From Bacillus sp. F19 (GTDB lineage Bacteria > Bacillota > Bacilli > Bacillales > Bacillaceae), in assembly GCA_023823795.1 (NCBI GenBank), contig CP085710.1, forward strand, positions 2,630,001 to 2,694,000: DNA of 64,000 nt, in the 5' to 3' direction. The notes below the pieces were generated by a model. It was not told the origin of the DNA, did not search any database, and was given only the letters and a program-made list of their open reading frames with translations. Both the position numbers and the translations under genes were made by a program. Positions 62,192 through 64,000 of this stretch are shown in pieces (the first letter of the stretch is position 1; each line of letters opens with the position of its first letter).

Positions 62192-62950
62192 ATGACAACA
62201 AAATCATGGCCGGTTTCACTTATCATGCTTCTGTGTTTATCAAGCTATTTTTGGCTGAATTCGTACGAAGAAGCTTATGCTATGCATATCATGGAAGGTT
62301 TTTTGCCTTTTGGCTGGGCGATATTTTGGTGGGCTGCAACGCTTCCCTTCATACTTGTCGGCTTGCGTTCTATACGGAAGAAGCTTAAAGAAAACCCTGA
62401 AATGAAAACAATGCTTGGCTTGTCTGGCGCTTTTGCGTTTGTATTATCTGCCTTAAAGATTCCCTCGGTAACAGGCAGCTGCTCTCACCCAACTGGAGCA
62501 GGTTTAGGAGCCATATTGTTTGGACCTACAGCAATGAGTGTTTTGGGTACGATCGTTCTATTATTTCAATCATTGTTATTAGCGCACGGCGGTTTGACAA
62601 CATTAGGTGCAAATGCTTTTTCAATGGCAGTCGCAGGTCCATTGTTAGCATATGCAATCTTTAAGATCAGCCGAAAAATGAAATTATCGTTTGCAGTTTC
62701 TGTTTTTTTGGCAGCTATGCTAGGAGATTTAGGTACATACTTAGTTACTTCAGTTCAATTAGCGCTAGCATTTCCAGCTGAAGCCGGCGGATTTGCAGCA
62801 TCTTTTTCAAAATTTGCAGCCATCTTTGCCTTTACTCAAATTCCGTTAGCAATTAGTGAAGGATTATTAACGGTTATTGTTATGAATTTACTTCAAAAAT
62901 ATAATATGCCTGAATTAAATCAACTGCCTGCTGTTAAGGGGGTTAAGTAA
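62192..62950 (+). CDS. cbiM: Cobalt ECF transporter S component CbiM
   Basis: A 252-residue membrane protein that binds Co2+ for the energy-coupling-factor importer. A signal peptide ends at EEAYA, so the mature protein begins MHIMEGFLP with the His at position 2 that coordinates cobalt in this family. Further family blocks are [24 protein letters not shown] and [22 protein letters not shown]. The frame is open from 62069, but that would cross the terminator. ATG 62192 has AAGGGGG upstream. Confidence 0.94.
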   Translation: MTTKSWPVSLIMLLCLSSYFWLNSYEEAYAMHIMEGFLPFGWAIFWWAATLPFILVGLRSIRKKLKENPEMKTMLGLSGAFAFVLSALKIPSVTGSCSHPTGAGLGAILFGPTAMSVLGTIVLLFQSLLLAHGGLTTLGANAFSMAVAGPLLAYAIFKISRKMKLSFAVSVFLAAMLGDLGTYLVTSVQLALAFPAEAGGFAASFSKFAAIFAFTQIPLAISEGLLTVIVMNLLQKYNMPELNQLPAVKGVK

Positions 62951-62952
62951 TT

Positions 62953-63228
62953 ATGAAAAATTTCATTTTGTTTTTATTCGTTATTGTGTTGGCAATTATC
63001 CCTTTATTTCTTCAAAAAGATGCTGAATTTGGCGGCGCTGACGGTCAAGCAGAAGAGGTTATTGAGGAAATTGCGCCCGCTTATGAGCCTTGGTTCAGTT
63101 CCATTTGGGAGCCGCCAAGCGGCGAAATCGAAAGTTTACTATTTTCATTACAGGCTGCGGCTGGAGCGATTGTCATTGGTTATGTAATCGGATTTGGTCG
63201 TGCCAGGAAAAAATATTCCTCTAAATAA
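62953..63228 (+). CDS. cbiN: Cobalt transport protein CbiN
   Basis: A 91-residue auxiliary subunit with two membrane helices (residues 3-19 and about 65-83) around an extracytoplasmic loop containing FGGADGQAEEVIEEIAPAYE and PWFSSIWEPPSGEIESLLF, the CbiN signature. It helps load cobalt into CbiM. It starts 2 bases after the cbiM stop, with AAGGGGG in the last cbiM codons. Confidence 0.94.
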   Translation: MKNFILFLFVIVLAIIPLFLQKDAEFGGADGQAEEVIEEIAPAYEPWFSSIWEPPSGEIESLLFSLQAAAGAIVIGYVIGFGRARKKYSSK

Positions 63229-63249
63229 TGAGCAGAAACAAGGGATCCT

Positions 63250-64000
63250 ATGTTGAAAATCGATGATTATACTTATACTAATGCATTAAAAGATGTTCAT
63301 CCAATTGAGAAGGTCGGGTTTGCTTTTTCTTATTTACTATTTACGATCATTACTAAGAATATATGTATTGCTTTTCTAACATTTATTTTGATGAGTGCAA
63401 GCATTGTTTTAGGTGCAAAAATACCATTTTATTCTTATGTAAAGCTTCTTCTGTTACCGTCTTTTTTTCTGCTTTCCAGCATAGTTGCCATTATCGTTTC
63501 AATTGCTCCTGCGAAAGGCGAAATCTTAAATGCAATGTGGAGTATTCAAATAGGATCATGGCAACTATATGTTACCCCATATAGTATAAATCAGGCCTAC
63601 CACCTCGCTGCAACTGTCTTAGCAAGCGTGAGCTGTTTGTACTTCCTGATTCTGACTACAACTCTACACCAGTTGATTTGGGTACTACAAAAAGGAAACC
63701 TTCCAACACTTATTATTGAATTAGTGGGATTGACTTATCGCTTTATCTTTGTACTTTTGGATAAGATGCATGAAATCTATCTTGCACAATCTAGTAGACT
63801 GGGTTATCAGAATTATAGAGTTTGGATATCTTCTATCGCACAACTTATCGTTGGTCTTTTTATTAAATCGATACATTCTGCCAGAGAATTGCAAATAGCA
63901 ATAGACAGTCGCGGCGGAGATGAGGGTTTGTATGAAGTGGAATTGAATTTGAAGTATAATCGCTTCCATTGCGCAGGAATTATTCTTTCCATGGCAGCAC
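63250..64000 (+). CDS. cbiQ: Cobalt ECF transporter T component CbiQ, 3' end beyond window
   Basis: The first 250 residues of the transmembrane coupling subunit. It starts MLKIDDYTYTNALKDVHPIEK, has several hydrophobic helices (residues 25-70, 75-95, 118-145), and carries the IDSRGGDEG coupling region near residue 228 that contacts the ATPases. ATG 63250 follows AAGGGATCC. The ATPase CbiO is expected just beyond the window. Confidence 0.92.
   Translation, partial: MLKIDDYTYTNALKDVHPIEKVGFAFSYLLFTIITKNICIAFLTFILMSASIVLGAKIPFYSYVKLLLLPSFFLLSSIVAIIVSIAPAKGEILNAMWSIQIGSWQLYVTPYSINQAYHLAATVLASVSCLYFLILTTTLHQLIWVLQKGNLPTLIIELVGLTYRFIFVLLDKMHEIYLAQSSRLGYQNYRVWISSIAQLIVGLFIKSIHSARELQIAIDSRGGDEGLYEVELNLKYNRFHCAGIILSMAA

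Noticed and set aside
1-64000. CRISPR arrays, insertion sequences, prophage genes, rRNA or tRNA genes
   Set aside because: I looked for regular direct repeats, transposase motifs, phage structural genes and tRNA-like cloverleaf or CCA ends and found none.

Overview
The window looks like chromosomal DNA of a low-GC, spore-forming Bacillaceae (Bacillus, Priestia or Metabacillus type). This rests on the AGGAGG-type ribosome binding sites, frequent TTG and GTG starts, a B. subtilis-like epsABCD order with a SinR-type regulator, a KinB/KinC-like histidine kinase, a MifM/YidC2 pair, and a cobalamin operon that follows the B. megaterium cobI operon almost gene for gene. I see no prophage, insertion sequence, CRISPR array, rRNA or tRNA gene.

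Layout. (1) 1-6100: an exopolysaccharide operon read leftward (epsA, epsB, EAR/epsC RNA, a 58-codon small ORF, epsC, epsD, the start of a family 2 glycosyltransferase). It diverges from a SinR-like repressor across 410 bp holding several GTTCTTT-type operators. (2) 6150-15150: two leftward catabolic blocks: MaoC pair, frameshifted thioesterase, iron alcohol dehydrogenase, GNAT and a helicase; then semialdehyde dehydrogenase, a second iron alcohol dehydrogenase and a 3-hydroxyacyl-CoA dehydrogenase. (3) 15300-27450: aspartokinase, Fsr-type transporter, 3D-domain cell-wall protein, TetR regulator, POT peptide transporter, a cobalamin riboswitch followed by a decayed metE, a sensor kinase, HAD phosphatase and DeoR regulator. 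(4) 27600-37640: a complete schizokinen-type siderophore operon (rhbABCDEF order) with two Fur boxes, plus an upstream esterase and a second IucB-like acyltransferase. (5) 38480-40900: thiMDE under a TPP riboswitch. (6) 41370-46210: LysE exporter, a T-box-controlled sodium symporter, a candidate small RNA, an esterase, and a MifM-like arrest peptide in front of a second YidC. (7) 46270-61520: the leftward cobalamin operon cbiW-H60-X-J-C-D-ET-L-F-G-A-cobA-nitroreductase, then a PduX-like kinase and bluB. (8) 61859-64000: the rightward cobalt importer cbiMNQ under its own cobalamin riboswitch.

How it fits together. Cobalt import by CbiMNQ and insertion by CbiX feed the early-cobalt ('anaerobic') corrin pathway. 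BluB makes the lower ligand and the PduX-like kinase makes the linker precursor. Four cobalamin riboswitches are present. Two control the live operons; the other two sit in front of gene remnants, a metE fragment with several stops and what looks like a BtuF-type binding-protein fragment. This suggests that a B12-making lineage lost its B12-independent methionine synthase and one B12-uptake gene while the leader RNAs stayed intact.

The most distinctive regulatory structures are the MifM-like ORF, whose codons 90-93 form one arm of an 11-bp helix that buries the yidC2 ribosome binding site, and the EAR RNA inside the eps operon. All function calls are from reading the sequence; no database search was possible.
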